Assembly (NCBI RefSeq): GCF_900102315.1 | Contig: NZ_FNBL01000016.1 | Coordinates: forward strand, 40,290 to 104,289 | From: Celeribacter baekdonensis | GTDB taxonomy: Bacteria; Pseudomonadota; Alphaproteobacteria; Rhodobacterales; Rhodobacteraceae | Length of the DNA stretch: 64,000 nt | Direction of reading: 5' to 3' | Part shown: piece by piece, positions 16,120 to 25,400 of the stretch | How the letters are laid out: each line of letters begins with the position of its first letter | How positions within the stretch are numbered: position 1 is the stretch's first letter | Made by a program: the position numbers and the translations under genes | The notes under the pieces: model-generated | Databases searched by the model: none | What the model was told of the DNA's origin: nothing | What the model saw: the letters and a program-made list of their open reading frames with translations, nothing else

Positions 16120-17621
16120 CAGTGCACCGCCGCATACATGATGCGTTCCTCTGTGGCTTCTTCCGGGGTGAACTCCTCGACGATGCGCCCGCCCCGCGAC
16201 ACCAGAATACGGTCCGACAGGTTCAGGATTTCAGGCAGGTAAGACGAGATCACCACAATCGCGATGCCCTGTTCGGCCAGATCGTTGATCAGCTGGTGAA
16301 TCTCCGAAATCGCCCCGACATCGACGCCCCGCGTCGGCTCATCGAAAAACACGACTTTCGGCTTTTGGACAAGCGCCCGTGCGATCACCACTTTCTGCTG
16401 ATTGCCGCCGGACAGTTCGATGACGCTCGCATCGGAATCGATGGCCCTGATGTTGAGCTTGTCGCTCCAGTCCGCCGCCATAGCCTTCATCTCGGCATAG
16501 CTCACGAAGAGGCCCGGGCTTACATTGGCCGCCTGGGCCGCCCGATGGATATTCTCTGCTATCGACATGCTTTCATAAAATCCTTCTATCTTGCGGTCCT
16601 CGGTGACATAAACGATCCCGTCCATCACCGCGGGCCGGGGCGTGCGGTAGCGAACCGGCTTGTTCTCAAGCCTCACCTCGCCGCCGTGAAAGAAATCGCG
16701 TTTATAGATGCCGCAGACGACCTTTGCGGTTTCGCTGCGCCCCGATCCGATCAGGCCGAAGATGCCGGTGACCTGCCCGCCATAGACCGAGAACGAATTG
16801 TTCTTGACGATCTTCGACATCGACAGGTTCTGAACGGACAGAACCTTGTGGCCGGGGGGACGGATCTTGTCCTCGCCATGGCTGTGGTAAAGCTCGTCGG
16901 ACAGGCTGCGCCCCACCATCGCCTGAACGATCATATCGCGGTCGAACCGGTCCGCATCGTCGCTGATCACCAGCTCACCATCACGCAAGACCGAGATCCG
17001 GTCGGCAATGCTCAGCGCCTCTTCGAGCGCATGGGTGATGAAGATCACCGCCACCCCGCGCGCCTTGAGATCGCGGACCAGCGCAAAGAAATGCCGTTTT
17101 TCCTCGGGCGTCAGCGTCGCGGTGGGTTCGTCGAAAATGATGACGCGGGCCTTTTGCCGGACGGCGCGGGCAATCTCCACCATCTGTTTCTTGGCTGCGC
17201 CCAGGGTCGCCACATCGGCCCAGGGATCGACCTGAAAGTTCAGCGACTGCATGAATTGCTGCGCCGCGATGTAAATCCCGCGCAGCCGGTTGAAGAGCTT
17301 TTCCTCCCCGAGAAAAAGATTTTGCGCAACCGTCATGCTGGGGACGAGGCTGGTTTCCTGAAACACCATCGCCACGCCTTCGGCCAGCGCCTCTCCGGGT
17401 GTCGCAAAGGACACCGCCTTGTCGTCGAGCCGCATTTCGCCCGCCGTCGCCTGGGTGACGCCCGCCATGATCTTGGTCAGCGTCGATTTACCGGCGCCAT
17501 TCTCGCCCAGCAGCGCATGCACTTCTCCGGGAAGAAGCTTGAAATCCACGTTCCGGATCGCGGGAATACCTCGATATTCCTTGGTCACGGATCGCATTTC
17601 GATAAGTGGTGATATCTGCAT
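16119..17621 (-). CDS. Ribose/xylose-type ABC transporter ATP-binding protein (tandem NBD)
   Basis: This 500-aa protein has two ATPase domains. The first has a canonical Walker A (GENGAGKST, near residue 40) and Walker B VIIFDEPTATLT. The second has the usual degenerate Walker A GSGRSE and an intact signature ELSGGNQQKVVIARAL with VVFFDEPTRGVD. This is the RbsA/XylG/MglA layout. It energises the permeases encoded at 18703 and 22010. I favour the ATG at 17621 because AGGTG stands 6 nt upstream; a GTG at 17630, directly abutting the previous stop, is also possible. It is coupled at its 3' end to the next gene by TGATG. Confidence 0.93.
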   Translation of the reverse strand: MQISPLIEMRSVTKEYRGIPAIRNVDFKLLPGEVHALLGENGAGKSTLTKIMAGVTQATAGEMRLDDKAVSFATPGEALAEGVAMVFQETSLVPSMTVAQNLFLGEEKLFNRLRGIYIAAQQFMQSLNFQVDPWADVATLGAAKKQMVEIARAVRQKARVIIFDEPTATLTPEEKRHFFALVRDLKARGVAVIFITHALEEALSIADRISVLRDGELVISDDADRFDRDMIVQAMVGRSLSDELYHSHGEDKIRPPGHKVLSVQNLSMSKIVKNNSFSVYGGQVTGIFGLIGSGRSETAKVVCGIYKRDFFHGGEVRLENKPVRYRTPRPAVMDGIVYVTEDRKIEGFYESMSIAENIHRAAQAANVSPGLFVSYAEMKAMAADWSDKLNIRAIDSDASVIELSGGNQQKVVIARALVQKPKVVFFDEPTRGVDVGAISEIHQLINDLAEQGIAIVVISSYLPEILNLSDRILVSRGGRIVEEFTPEEATEERIMYAAVH

Positions 17622-17630
17622 GGTGGTCAC

Positions 17631-18710
17631 CTATAGTTTCGCACGGACGACAACATCGCCGCCCTTGGACGTCATGAGCAGGCCGTCACGGGACGGCAGA
17701 CAACTGGTCACGCCGTGGCGCACCCCGTTTGCGCGGGAATGCAGGCTCTCTTTTGCATGGCCCGCCGGGTCCAGACGCAGCACGATGCCGAGCGAGCGTG
17801 ACGGCGCCCATGGTTTGAGTTCTCCGAGTTGCTTGAGACTGCCGCCTTGCAACGGTTCCAGATAAGAGGTCGGAGCATGCAGTGACGGCGCGATCCAGTA
17901 TTCCGGCTCGATGGTCGCGATCATGCGCTGTCGGTATTCGTCCTCGCGCAGAACGAATTCGATCAACTGCGTCCGCGGTGCAAAGAGAGTGAGCCACAGG
18001 CCCTCTCCCTCCGCGTCCCGCACCAGACGCCCCGGATACCCGGGAAGCTCCGCGAGCATGACCTTGGTCCGCCCGTCCGCGCCGATCCGCAACACTTGAT
18101 GGCGCCAGCTTTCCGACACGATGACACTGTTCTCCTCGGCCGCCACGATCCCGTAGGGGAACGCCAGATCCCGGCACAGGCAGGTTGCTGCGCCAGCCGC
18201 GAGATCGAGTTTCCAGACAGAGCCGCTAGCCCGTTTCGTCATCAGGTCGAGCTTCCAGTCGCCCATCCGGTTGTCCTGACTTGCCAGGCACAAAAGGAGT
18301 GTGTCCGGGTCGGTGAAAACGGCGGCGGACGGGGCGACGATCGGCATGCCGTTCAATTGCGTCCCCTCCCAGCCGTCATGACGACCACCGCGAATGAGCA
18401 CCCGACCCTCGTCGAGCCCCACCGCCAAAGCTCCGCTGTCGTCGCTTGCAAGGCATGTGATGTCGCTGGACGCGCTCCAGATCACATCGGTTCCGCCCTC
18501 CGGCGTCAGACGCAGCAACCGCTCACGACTCGACAGCAAGATGCCATCAGGGGTGGACAGGATGTTGTCTGGGGCTTCCAGAGAAGCAAGCGCCTCTGCC
18601 TCGTCGATCCGCGTGTTCGGTCGCAGCGCCCCGTCCATCGGGGGCAATGTGGTGGCCGCGCTGCCGCTGCCCCGAAATCGGTCCAGTGTCCGGGAGAAAA
18701 TGTTACTCAT
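17631..18710 (-). CDS. SMP-30/strictosidine-synthase-like beta-propeller protein
   Basis: This 359-aa protein has repeated WxL-type propeller blades. Typical phrases are DNILSTPDGILLSSRERLLR, DLAFPYGIVAAEENSVIVSE and LPGYPGRLVRDAEGEGLWLT. The LPGYP plus asparagine/arginine pattern and the FPYGI strand resemble strictosidine-synthase-like and SMP-30 lactonases, which are calcium-dependent hydrolases. There is no signal peptide, so the protein is cytoplasmic. Its start (ATG 18710) lies 8 nt inside the preceding permease-propeller fusion gene, which carries a related domain, so the two propellers are adjacent paralogues. A lactonase or related hydrolase role is inferred. The long upstream extension of this reading frame is not coding. 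Confidence 0.85.
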   Translation of the reverse strand: MSNIFSRTLDRFRGSGSAATTLPPMDGALRPNTRIDEAEALASLEAPDNILSTPDGILLSSRERLLRLTPEGGTDVIWSASSDITCLASDDSGALAVGLDEGRVLIRGGRHDGWEGTQLNGMPIVAPSAAVFTDPDTLLLCLASQDNRMGDWKLDLMTKRASGSVWKLDLAAGAATCLCRDLAFPYGIVAAEENSVIVSESWRHQVLRIGADGRTKVMLAELPGYPGRLVRDAEGEGLWLTLFAPRTQLIEFVLREDEYRQRMIATIEPEYWIAPSLHAPTSYLEPLQGGSLKQLGELKPWAPSRSLGIVLRLDPAGHAKESLHSRANGVRHGVTSCLPSRDGLLMTSKGGDVVVRAKL

Positions 18711-20850
18711 CGGTTTTGTCTCCCTTGTCTTGCTTGTCTCCCCAGTAATGTTTGATGCCCGTCCACTCGGGGTCCGCACCCGGAAGGTCGTAAACCCCGA
18801 TCCGGTCGTTGAAGAGCCCCCCGAGATAGAGCCTGCCCTTGTGTTCGCGCATTGAGGTGATCGAGGGGTGCTTGACCCCGTCGCGATCCCACAGCACATC
18901 AAGGATTTCGCCCTCCAGGCTGAACTTGAACAGACAGCCCGCATTCATGTTTGGATACATCCATTCGTCCGCCGCCACGCGGTAGACCATGCGCCGCCGG
19001 AACTGTGGCATCCGCTGAGCGAGATCGAATGTCGGCGACCGCATGCCGATGACGGCACACCAGAAGGACCCGTCCGAGGCACGGTTGATATTGTCCGGGT
19101 AGCCCGGCAGATCCGGGATCACGACTTCGGTCTGCCCCTTGCGCGGGCCCGCGTACCAATAGCGACTGATCCGACAGCCCCAGGTTTCGGCAAAGAGGAA
19201 GGATTCATCGTCGCCAACCATCGTGATGCCATTCGGGAACTGAAGGTTCGACAGAACGGTCCGGGACGAGCCGTCGTGCGGGTCGTAGCAGATGATCCGA
19301 CCATTGCCGCGCGATTCCAGCGCATCGAGAATCCAGTCGTGAATCTCGTAGCGGATGGTGGCTTCGGAAAAGAAAATCCGACCGTCCGGCGCGATGTCGA
19401 GATCGTCGGCGAGCCGCATACGGGAATCGTCGATCACCGAGAACAGCGAGCGGTTGGTTTCGTCCGAAAGTTTGACCGGCTTGCGGTCCTTGGTGACTTT
19501 GTAAAGCCCCATTCCCCCGACACAGACCACAAGCTCCTGATCCCGATTGAACGCCATGCCAAGCGGCTGCCCCCCGATATGGACATAGACCTCGTGCCGT
19601 TTGTAATCCGGGGCAAAGAACCGGATCACATCGCCATGACGGCTGCCGCAATAGAGGTTGTCGTCTTCATCGAGAATAATGTCTTCCGGCCCGTCGAGCT
19701 CGCCCAGACCGATTGCCTCCGCCGACGACAACCTGTCGTTGACCTCGTAAACCGACGACGAGCCTTCCACCGTTTCGGGACAGGGCGGAAGCGCGAAATA
19801 GGTCGGGGACACATAGGCCCGGTTCAGGATCTTGAGCCGGTTCTTGACCCATTTGACGTCGATCGCCACGGCGGCCAGAAGAATCAGCCCCAAAACGAGT
19901 TCGCTTGTCCCGGTGCGCAGCCCGAGCCGCACCAGCGCATTGGTCACCAGCACGACGATCACCGTGCCGATAATGGCCTTGGCCACAGACCCACGGCCAC
20001 CGCCAAGGCTGTTGCCGCCGAGCACCGCCGCCGTCAGGATCACAATTTCGAGTCCGACACCGACAGAGCCGCCTATGCTGCCGAGGCGCGAGGCATAGAA
20101 CAGCGCCCCCGCCGCCGTCAGAACGCCGGACATCACATAGGTCTGCGCCACGATCCGCTTGACCGGCAGACCCACATTATAGGCCGAGCGGCGCGAGCCA
20201 CCGACCGCACTCAAATGCCAGCCGAAGCGCATGCGCGTCATCAGGATATGGATCATCACCGCGACAATGGTGGCAAATACAAGCGAGACCGGCACCCCCA
20301 TGACACTGGCCAGCCCCAGATAATCCCATGCCGGCACCGCCGTGTCGGAATAGGAAGCCTGGACCCCGTAGTTCAGCGACAAAAGTTCCACGATGGCGCG
20401 CAGCAGGATGAGCGTCACCAATGTGGTCAAAAACGCGCGCAGACGCATGTAGCCGATAAGCAGCCCGTTCAACATCCCGACGAGCCCGCCGAGCAGCAGG
20501 ACCGCAGGGATGACGACAATCAGCGGCATGCCGAGCGCATTCACCAGATAGAGCCCGGCGAAATTGCACAGGGCGAAATTAGACCCGACACTCAGGTCGA
20601 TTCCCCCGGCCTTGAGCACCAGCGTCATGCCGATGCAGATGAACATGTATTCCCCCAGAACACGGGCAATCGTCGACAGGCTCCCGATGGTGAAGAACCC
20701 CGGTATGATCGTGGAAAACACGGCGATGGCGAGGACCAGGAAAAGCACCGGGATCGCGTTGTCGACCCAGTTCTTGGCCAGAATTTCGCCAAGCAGATGA
20801 TCCGGGACATAGCGATACCGCCAGCGCTGATACGTTTCGTTTACGCTCAT
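18703..20850 (-). CDS. Fusion: ribose-type ABC permease + strictosidine-synthase-like propeller
   Basis: This is a 715-aa protein. Residues 1-345 form a complete RbsC-type permease with the conserved LKAGGIDLSVGS and LGGNSLGGGRGSV motifs and about ten membrane segments. After a linker near residue 350-370 comes a full beta-propeller of about 340 residues, with LADDLDIAPDGRIFFSEATI, LQFPNGITMVGDDESFLFAE and LPGYPDNINRASDGSFWCAV, the classic strictosidine-synthase/APMAP core. There is no stop or frameshift between the parts, so the joining is real. An RbsC-type topology usually puts the C-terminus in the cytoplasm, so the propeller may act on the substrate as it emerges. It is followed by a stand-alone propeller gene overlapping by 8 nt. 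Confidence 0.9.
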   Translation of the reverse strand: MSVNETYQRWRYRYVPDHLLGEILAKNWVDNAIPVLFLVLAIAVFSTIIPGFFTIGSLSTIARVLGEYMFICIGMTLVLKAGGIDLSVGSNFALCNFAGLYLVNALGMPLIVVIPAVLLLGGLVGMLNGLLIGYMRLRAFLTTLVTLILLRAIVELLSLNYGVQASYSDTAVPAWDYLGLASVMGVPVSLVFATIVAVMIHILMTRMRFGWHLSAVGGSRRSAYNVGLPVKRIVAQTYVMSGVLTAAGALFYASRLGSIGGSVGVGLEIVILTAAVLGGNSLGGGRGSVAKAIIGTVIVVLVTNALVRLGLRTGTSELVLGLILLAAVAIDVKWVKNRLKILNRAYVSPTYFALPPCPETVEGSSSVYEVNDRLSSAEAIGLGELDGPEDIILDEDDNLYCGSRHGDVIRFFAPDYKRHEVYVHIGGQPLGMAFNRDQELVVCVGGMGLYKVTKDRKPVKLSDETNRSLFSVIDDSRMRLADDLDIAPDGRIFFSEATIRYEIHDWILDALESRGNGRIICYDPHDGSSRTVLSNLQFPNGITMVGDDESFLFAETWGCRISRYWYAGPRKGQTEVVIPDLPGYPDNINRASDGSFWCAVIGMRSPTFDLAQRMPQFRRRMVYRVAADEWMYPNMNAGCLFKFSLEGEILDVLWDRDGVKHPSITSMREHKGRLYLGGLFNDRIGVYDLPGADPEWTGIKHYWGDKQDKGDKTDE

Positions 20851-20911
20851 TCAACTTACTCCGAAGATATGCGCGGCCGCAGCACACAGGCATACGACCG
20901 CGTCCGGGGGC

Positions 20912-21937
20912 TCAGTCGCCCGCCTTGATCCCGTCCAGCGTCCAGCAGGATGCGGGGCCCACCGTGTCCGGTGTCAGGATCTTGTTTTCCGTATAAAGAC
21001 CGAAGGGCTGCGATCCCGGTTCGGGCCGGGTCTGCAACAGGATCTGGATGGTTTCAGCCAGTTGATTCGCCTGATCGCGGGTGTCCACCTTGACATAGGA
21101 CGCAAACGCGCCGCTCTCGAGGTTCGTACAGCCGAATTGCTGATTGCCGCCGCCTGTTGAAATCAGTTTGACCTGCTCCGTCAGCCCGGCTTCGCGAATG
21201 GCCGCCGCGATGCCGACATCCATATTGTCCCACAAGCCGATGAAGGCGCAGAGATCGCCATGTTGTTTGAGAATGGTCGAGGCGATCGAGCGCGCCTTGG
21301 ACGCGTCCCAGTCGGCGGCCTGATTGGAAACGATCTCGATATCCGGGTACTCCGACAGGGCATCCTCGACGCCTGCAACGCCCAACTGGTTCGGCGGCGC
21401 CGTGACCGGCCCCTGCACCACGGCGACCTTGCCCGAGGTTCCCTTGCCGCACATCCGGGCGGCCTCCTGCGCCGTTTTCACCCCGACATCGTACCAGTCC
21501 CCGCCGACGAAGGCGTCGGAGTTGACCGGGGTCTTCAGGTTCATCTGGATCACATTGATGCCCGCATCCATCGCCCGGCGAATGAGCTTGGCATAGGCCT
21601 GCATATCGTTGTTGTGGACGATCAACACATCGGGCTTTTCGTTGATGAGCTGTTCGATGGCCTGGGCCCCGGCATCGACATTCCAGTTGGGATCGCGGAT
21701 CGTCAGCTCATACCCGAGCCGCTCTGCATCCCGTTCAACGGCCGCCATCCAGCCCTGTGTCAGGTCGAACCCCATCGTGATCGGAACGAAAGCGACCTTT
21801 TTGCCTTCCAATGCCTTGTGATAGTCAAAGATCAGGCCGTCGTTCGGGCGCTCCGCCATCGCTGGCATGGAAACCCCTAGGGTCGCGCACAGAACGGCTG
21901 TGACACCGAGCGCCTTTGTCAATCTGGACAGTTTCAT
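20912..21937 (-). CDS. Ribose-type ABC transporter substrate-binding protein
   Basis: This 341-aa periplasmic-binding-protein type I fold has a signal peptide ending AMA-ER (about residue 28). Characteristic segments are FVPITMGFDLTQGWMAAVER, QAIEQLINEKPDVLIVHNND and AFIGLWDNMDVGIAAAIREAG, matching RbsB/XylF-like receptors. It delivers the ligand to the permeases at 18703 and 22010. GGGAGGAG precedes the ATG. Ligands in this family are sugars, polyols or related compounds, and the ligand here is unknown. Confidence 0.92.
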   Translation of the reverse strand: MKLSRLTKALGVTAVLCATLGVSMPAMAERPNDGLIFDYHKALEGKKVAFVPITMGFDLTQGWMAAVERDAERLGYELTIRDPNWNVDAGAQAIEQLINEKPDVLIVHNNDMQAYAKLIRRAMDAGINVIQMNLKTPVNSDAFVGGDWYDVGVKTAQEAARMCGKGTSGKVAVVQGPVTAPPNQLGVAGVEDALSEYPDIEIVSNQAADWDASKARSIASTILKQHGDLCAFIGLWDNMDVGIAAAIREAGLTEQVKLISTGGGNQQFGCTNLESGAFASYVKVDTRDQANQLAETIQILLQTRPEPGSQPFGLYTENKILTPDTVGPASCWTLDGIKAGD

Positions 21938-22009
21938 GTTTCTCCTCCCATGAGACTTGTTGTGCTTTTTTTCGATTATTGTTGGGTGTTGTTTTGGCCT
22001 GTAAGCGCC

Positions 22010-22996
22010 TCAGATATCCCCCTGTTGAGAGGTCTGTTCATCTCTGGGGTTGAGCACCGAGTCGACAATGATCGCCAACAACAGAATGAGGCTCTTGATG
22101 ATGTTCTGCGCGGAATAGCTGATGTTCATGATCGTCATGCCGTTCAGCAGCAATCCGATCAAAAGCGTGCCTGAAAGAACATTGCGTACGCTGCCCTTGC
22201 CCCCGGCCAAACCGATCCCCCCGATCACGACCACCAGAATGATGTCGTAGATCATCGTCGAACTGGCCAGTTTGGTGTTCACGGAGGACACCGTCATCGC
22301 CATGATCAGACCAGCACAGAAGGCGATGAACGCCGAACTGCTGTACATCAGGACCTTGATGGGGCGGATCGGGATACCGCTGTTGCGCGACGCCATCGGG
22401 TTGTCGCCGATCGCATAGACGAACGCCCCGTAGCGCGTCAGGCGCAGCCCGACGAAAGCGGCACAGGCGACGACCAGGAACAGCACGACGGGCATCGGCA
22501 ACGCCGCGACGCTCCCCGTCCCAAGCGAGGCCAGCCAGCCAACATCGCCGCTGATGAAAATATTGTCGCTCGGCACCAGCGCGAAACGCCCGAGCCCGGT
22601 AATGACGGTGGCCATGGCGAGCGTGGCGAAGATATCCGGGATTTCGACATAGGCCACGAGGATGCCGGTGACCGTCCCAATGGCCAGCGCCAGCAACAGC
22701 CCCAACAGCAACGCCAGTTCGATCTGCATCCCGCCGGTAAAAAGGACAAAGGACCATCCGGTGGAAAACACCATGACCGCAACCATCGTCAGGTCTATGC
22801 CCCGTCCGATGACGACCCCGGCCATGCCAATGGCCAGAATACCCAGCATCGAAACATTCTGTAAAAGCGACACGAGATTCGACACCTGAAAGAAGCTGTC
22901 GAGTGTCAGCGAGAAAATCACGAAAAGCGCCCCGGAAATGGCAAGCACCATTTGTTCCTGGTTCAACGAGAGCCTCGTTTTTTGATGTGCAGTCAT
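22010..22996 (-). CDS. Ribose-type ABC transporter permease
   Basis: This 328-aa polytopic protein of the RbsC family contains GVVIGRGIDLTMVAVMV, AIGDNPMASRNSGIPIRPIK (the cytoplasmic EAA-like loop) and IGGIGLAGGKGSV. It is the first gene of the long minus-strand cluster and pairs with the permease half of the fusion protein at 18703 to make a heterodimeric channel. A GGGGAGG-like site precedes the ATG. It is divergent from the LysR gene across a 546-bp intergenic region. Confidence 0.93.
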   Translation of the reverse strand: MTAHQKTRLSLNQEQMVLAISGALFVIFSLTLDSFFQVSNLVSLLQNVSMLGILAIGMAGVVIGRGIDLTMVAVMVFSTGWSFVLFTGGMQIELALLLGLLLALAIGTVTGILVAYVEIPDIFATLAMATVITGLGRFALVPSDNIFISGDVGWLASLGTGSVAALPMPVVLFLVVACAAFVGLRLTRYGAFVYAIGDNPMASRNSGIPIRPIKVLMYSSSAFIAFCAGLIMAMTVSSVNTKLASSTMIYDIILVVVIGGIGLAGGKGSVRNVLSGTLLIGLLLNGMTIMNISYSAQNIIKSLILLLAIIVDSVLNPRDEQTSQQGDI

Positions 22997-23542
22997 GGCG
23001 GCTTCCTCCCCAAGCCATGCCCCTGCCCTCGTCGCATCTTCATGTGCGATCGTTTCAGAGCGGGACCCAAAATAATGTCATGCCTGACAATCCCGGGCGA
23101 ATGTCTGCATTCATCCCGACAGGCGTCATGTGTCGTCCGTATCACCTGACAGAGGCGATGCCCTCCTTGCCATCCTCCCTGTCGCAAGCCTTTGGCAAGA
23201 TCGTTGTGCGGCGCCAACCGGACGCGTCATTTTGTCGTCTTGTTTGTTTTGCTGCCCGTATCTTTGGGATCGGGCGATATTTTGTCTAATATCAACTTCA
23301 CAAAAATACATATGAGATAGATTATGAATTAGAGTTCTCATAGTACGACATCCATGACACCCCCACCCATACGGGAGAACGGATATTCCCTTGGAAACAT
23401 CGACCGCCCGCCAAGCCATCACCGACACCGCCCGCGAACACGCGCCCGACGCGTGTTCGCGAATAACCTTCGCAAAATCGTTCCCCTGCCGGGACATCTC
23501 GGCCTGCCAATACCGACTGAAACCTGAAACCGGACCGAAGCC
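22997..23542. promoter_or_regulatory. Divergent promoter region between the ABC operon and the LysR gene
   Basis: No credible gene lies in this 546-bp region; overlapping short ORFs have no ribosome sites. An AT-rich stretch (about 23280-23340) contains the dyad ATGAGA (23312-23317) and TCTCAT (23336-23341) with an 18-nt gap, compatible with a LysR-type binding region. Regulation of the minus-strand catabolic operon from here is inferred from the divergent layout. Confidence 0.5.
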
Positions 23543-24517
23543 ATGACACAACAGCCGAAACATGTCCCTCTGCCACAGGAGTTTCTGCATTCCAGAAACC
23601 TGACGTTGCATAAACTCAATGTATTTTGCATCGTTGCCAAATATTCCAGCGTGACAAGGACCGCCGAACATCTAAACATTGCCCAGCCGGCTGTTACGGC
23701 GCACCTGCGCAGCCTCGAAGAAAGTCTCGGAACGCAACTTGTGCGCAAGGCCGGGCGCAATATCGAACTGACCCAAGCCGGCGAACGGGTCTATTCCTGG
23801 GCAACCGAGGTCATGCAACGCAGCACGGAGATGTTTCTTGATCTGGAGGATATCCGTCAGGGTATCCTTGGAGAAACCAAGATCGCAGCCACAATGGTCG
23901 TCGGAACATATAAACTTCCAGATATCATTATCCGGTTTCACAAGGAGTATCCGACCAGCAAGGTCTGCATGTCGATGTCCAGCCCCCGCCTCGCCACCGA
24001 GGCCGTTCTCTCCGGCGACTGCGATTTTGGCGTCGCCCTGATTGACCCTAACCAGGACACATCGCGGCTTGAAATCGAATTGCTCTGGAAAGAACCCCTC
24101 TTCCTTGTTGCGGCCCTGAACAGCAGCTTCGCCGGAAATGTCGCAAGCCTGTCGGACCTCGCCTCCCTGCCGTTCGTCACCCCCCGCAAGGGACAGATCG
24201 CCCGCGAACTCATTGACGAGGCCCTGCGCACCGCGGGCGTTGTCCGCACAAACAGCGTCCTGGAATTCGGGCATCCTGAACCGATCCTGAGCGCCATTCG
24301 CGCAGATATCGGTGTCGGCTTTGTGTTTCAGAGCGCCGTGCCCGCCAACCCGGAAAAAGACGGGCTTCGCATCGTGCAGACACCGGAAATCGACATCGCC
24401 ATCCCTCTGTTCCTGATCCATGACAAGAAAATGGTCTTCTCCGCGCCGCAAACCGAACTGATCTCGGAAATCCGCAATACGTTTGCGAATTTCGGACGGG
24501 AAACCACAAAATCATAG
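23543..24517 (+). CDS. LysR-family transcriptional regulator
   Basis: This 324-aa protein has an N-terminal winged helix-turn-helix (about residues 20-80) reading LNVFCIVAKYSSVTRTAEHL and IAQPAVTAHLRSLEESLGTQ. A linker helix and a two-lobed effector domain follow (residues 105-310), including LVAALNSSFAG and PFVTPRKGQIARELID. It is divergently transcribed from the ABC/TRAP catabolic operon, the usual arrangement for a LysR activator that responds to the pathway substrate. The N-terminal 20 residues before the helix-turn-helix are slightly long, and no strong ribosome site is seen, so the start could be further in. Confidence 0.92.
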   Translation: MTQQPKHVPLPQEFLHSRNLTLHKLNVFCIVAKYSSVTRTAEHLNIAQPAVTAHLRSLEESLGTQLVRKAGRNIELTQAGERVYSWATEVMQRSTEMFLDLEDIRQGILGETKIAATMVVGTYKLPDIIIRFHKEYPTSKVCMSMSSPRLATEAVLSGDCDFGVALIDPNQDTSRLEIELLWKEPLFLVAALNSSFAGNVASLSDLASLPFVTPRKGQIARELIDEALRTAGVVRTNSVLEFGHPEPILSAIRADIGVGFVFQSAVPANPEKDGLRIVQTPEIDIAIPLFLIHDKKMVFSAPQTELISEIRNTFANFGRETTKS

Positions 24518-24575
24518 ACCTCTAAGATTATGTCGTCTAAGGTTTCGGAAATCATTTTCGGACTGTGAGGACATC

Positions 24576-25400
24576 GTGACCATTAAAAACATCCTTCTCG
24601 CCCACACTGGAAGCGCGGGATTTCCCCATAGCCTTCGTCACGCCGTGAAAGTTGCAAAACGCCATGAAGCATGGCTGACCGGCATTTATGGCGGACCGTC
24701 GTCCTATTTCGATCAGGTGCTGGGTCTGACCGAAGACCTCCACGACAAGCTCAAGACGGTGAGAGCCGCAAAAATCGAGGGCTCGCGGGAGTTGTTTCAG
24801 CAGGAAGTGGAAGCCGCCGGGATCGAAAATCGCGCCCGTTTTCTCATGCCCGAGGTCATCGGCAAACTTTCTCTGGCAGAGATCGCCCGGAATTTCGACT
24901 TCATCGTAACCGGCTATCCTCCGAAACTTCCCACGGATGAATACCGGGCCGTCAGCCCGGATGTGATGGCGCTGCAAAGCGGTCGCCCCGTACTTGTGGT
25001 GCCCGATGACTATATCTCAGAAGGGCTGGCCAATCATGTGCTGGTCGCATGGGACGGCAAACGGGCCTCCGCGCGTGCGCTGAGCGACGCCATGACCGTG
25101 CTCGAAGATGCACCGAAGAAGGTCTCGATCCTGACCGTCGGCGATGTGCTTCACGAGATGCCCACAGGCACCGATATCGTGACCCACCTCGAACGCCACG
25201 GCATACAGGCGGAACACATCCTGCGTCCCCGATCGGGACGAAAAATCGCGGAGATCATCGAAACTACGGCTTCTGAAATCGGCGCACAGCTGATCGTGAT
25301 GGGCGCATACGAGCACAGCAAGTTTTCGCAGGATCTGTTCGGCGGTGTCACCCACCATGTAATCCGCACCGCCAAAGTGCCAGTGTTCATGTCGCACTAA
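24576..25400 (+). CDS. Tandem-domain universal stress protein
   Basis: This 274-aa protein has two UspA-like domains. The N-terminal one starts TIKNILLAHTG, and the C-terminal one starts HVLVAWDGKRASARALSDAM and ends with the ATP-binding-type VMGAYEHSKFSQDLFGG followed by RTAKVPVFMSH. I chose the GTG at 24576 because GTGAGG lies 6 nt upstream; the longer frame from 24483 runs back into the LysR gene. It lies 58 nt behind lysR in the same direction and may be co-transcribed. Its role is probably stress tolerance or ATP-dependent signalling, not catabolism itself. Confidence 0.88.
   Translation: MTIKNILLAHTGSAGFPHSLRHAVKVAKRHEAWLTGIYGGPSSYFDQVLGLTEDLHDKLKTVRAAKIEGSRELFQQEVEAAGIENRARFLMPEVIGKLSLAEIARNFDFIVTGYPPKLPTDEYRAVSPDVMALQSGRPVLVVPDDYISEGLANHVLVAWDGKRASARALSDAMTVLEDAPKKVSILTVGDVLHEMPTGTDIVTHLERHGIQAEHILRPRSGRKIAEIIETTASEIGAQLIVMGAYEHSKFSQDLFGGVTHHVIRTAKVPVFMSH

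Noticed and set aside
18868..20928. 686-aa plus-strand frame opposite the permease-propeller fusion
   Set aside because: His/Arg/Gln-rich antisense shadow of a gene with clear motifs; no start signal.
24514..24545. Fifth MarR operator upstream of the universal stress protein gene
   Set aside because: CTCTAAGATT and GTCTAAGG are two direct half-sites, not a palindrome, and the match to CTTAGATATCTAAG is weak.
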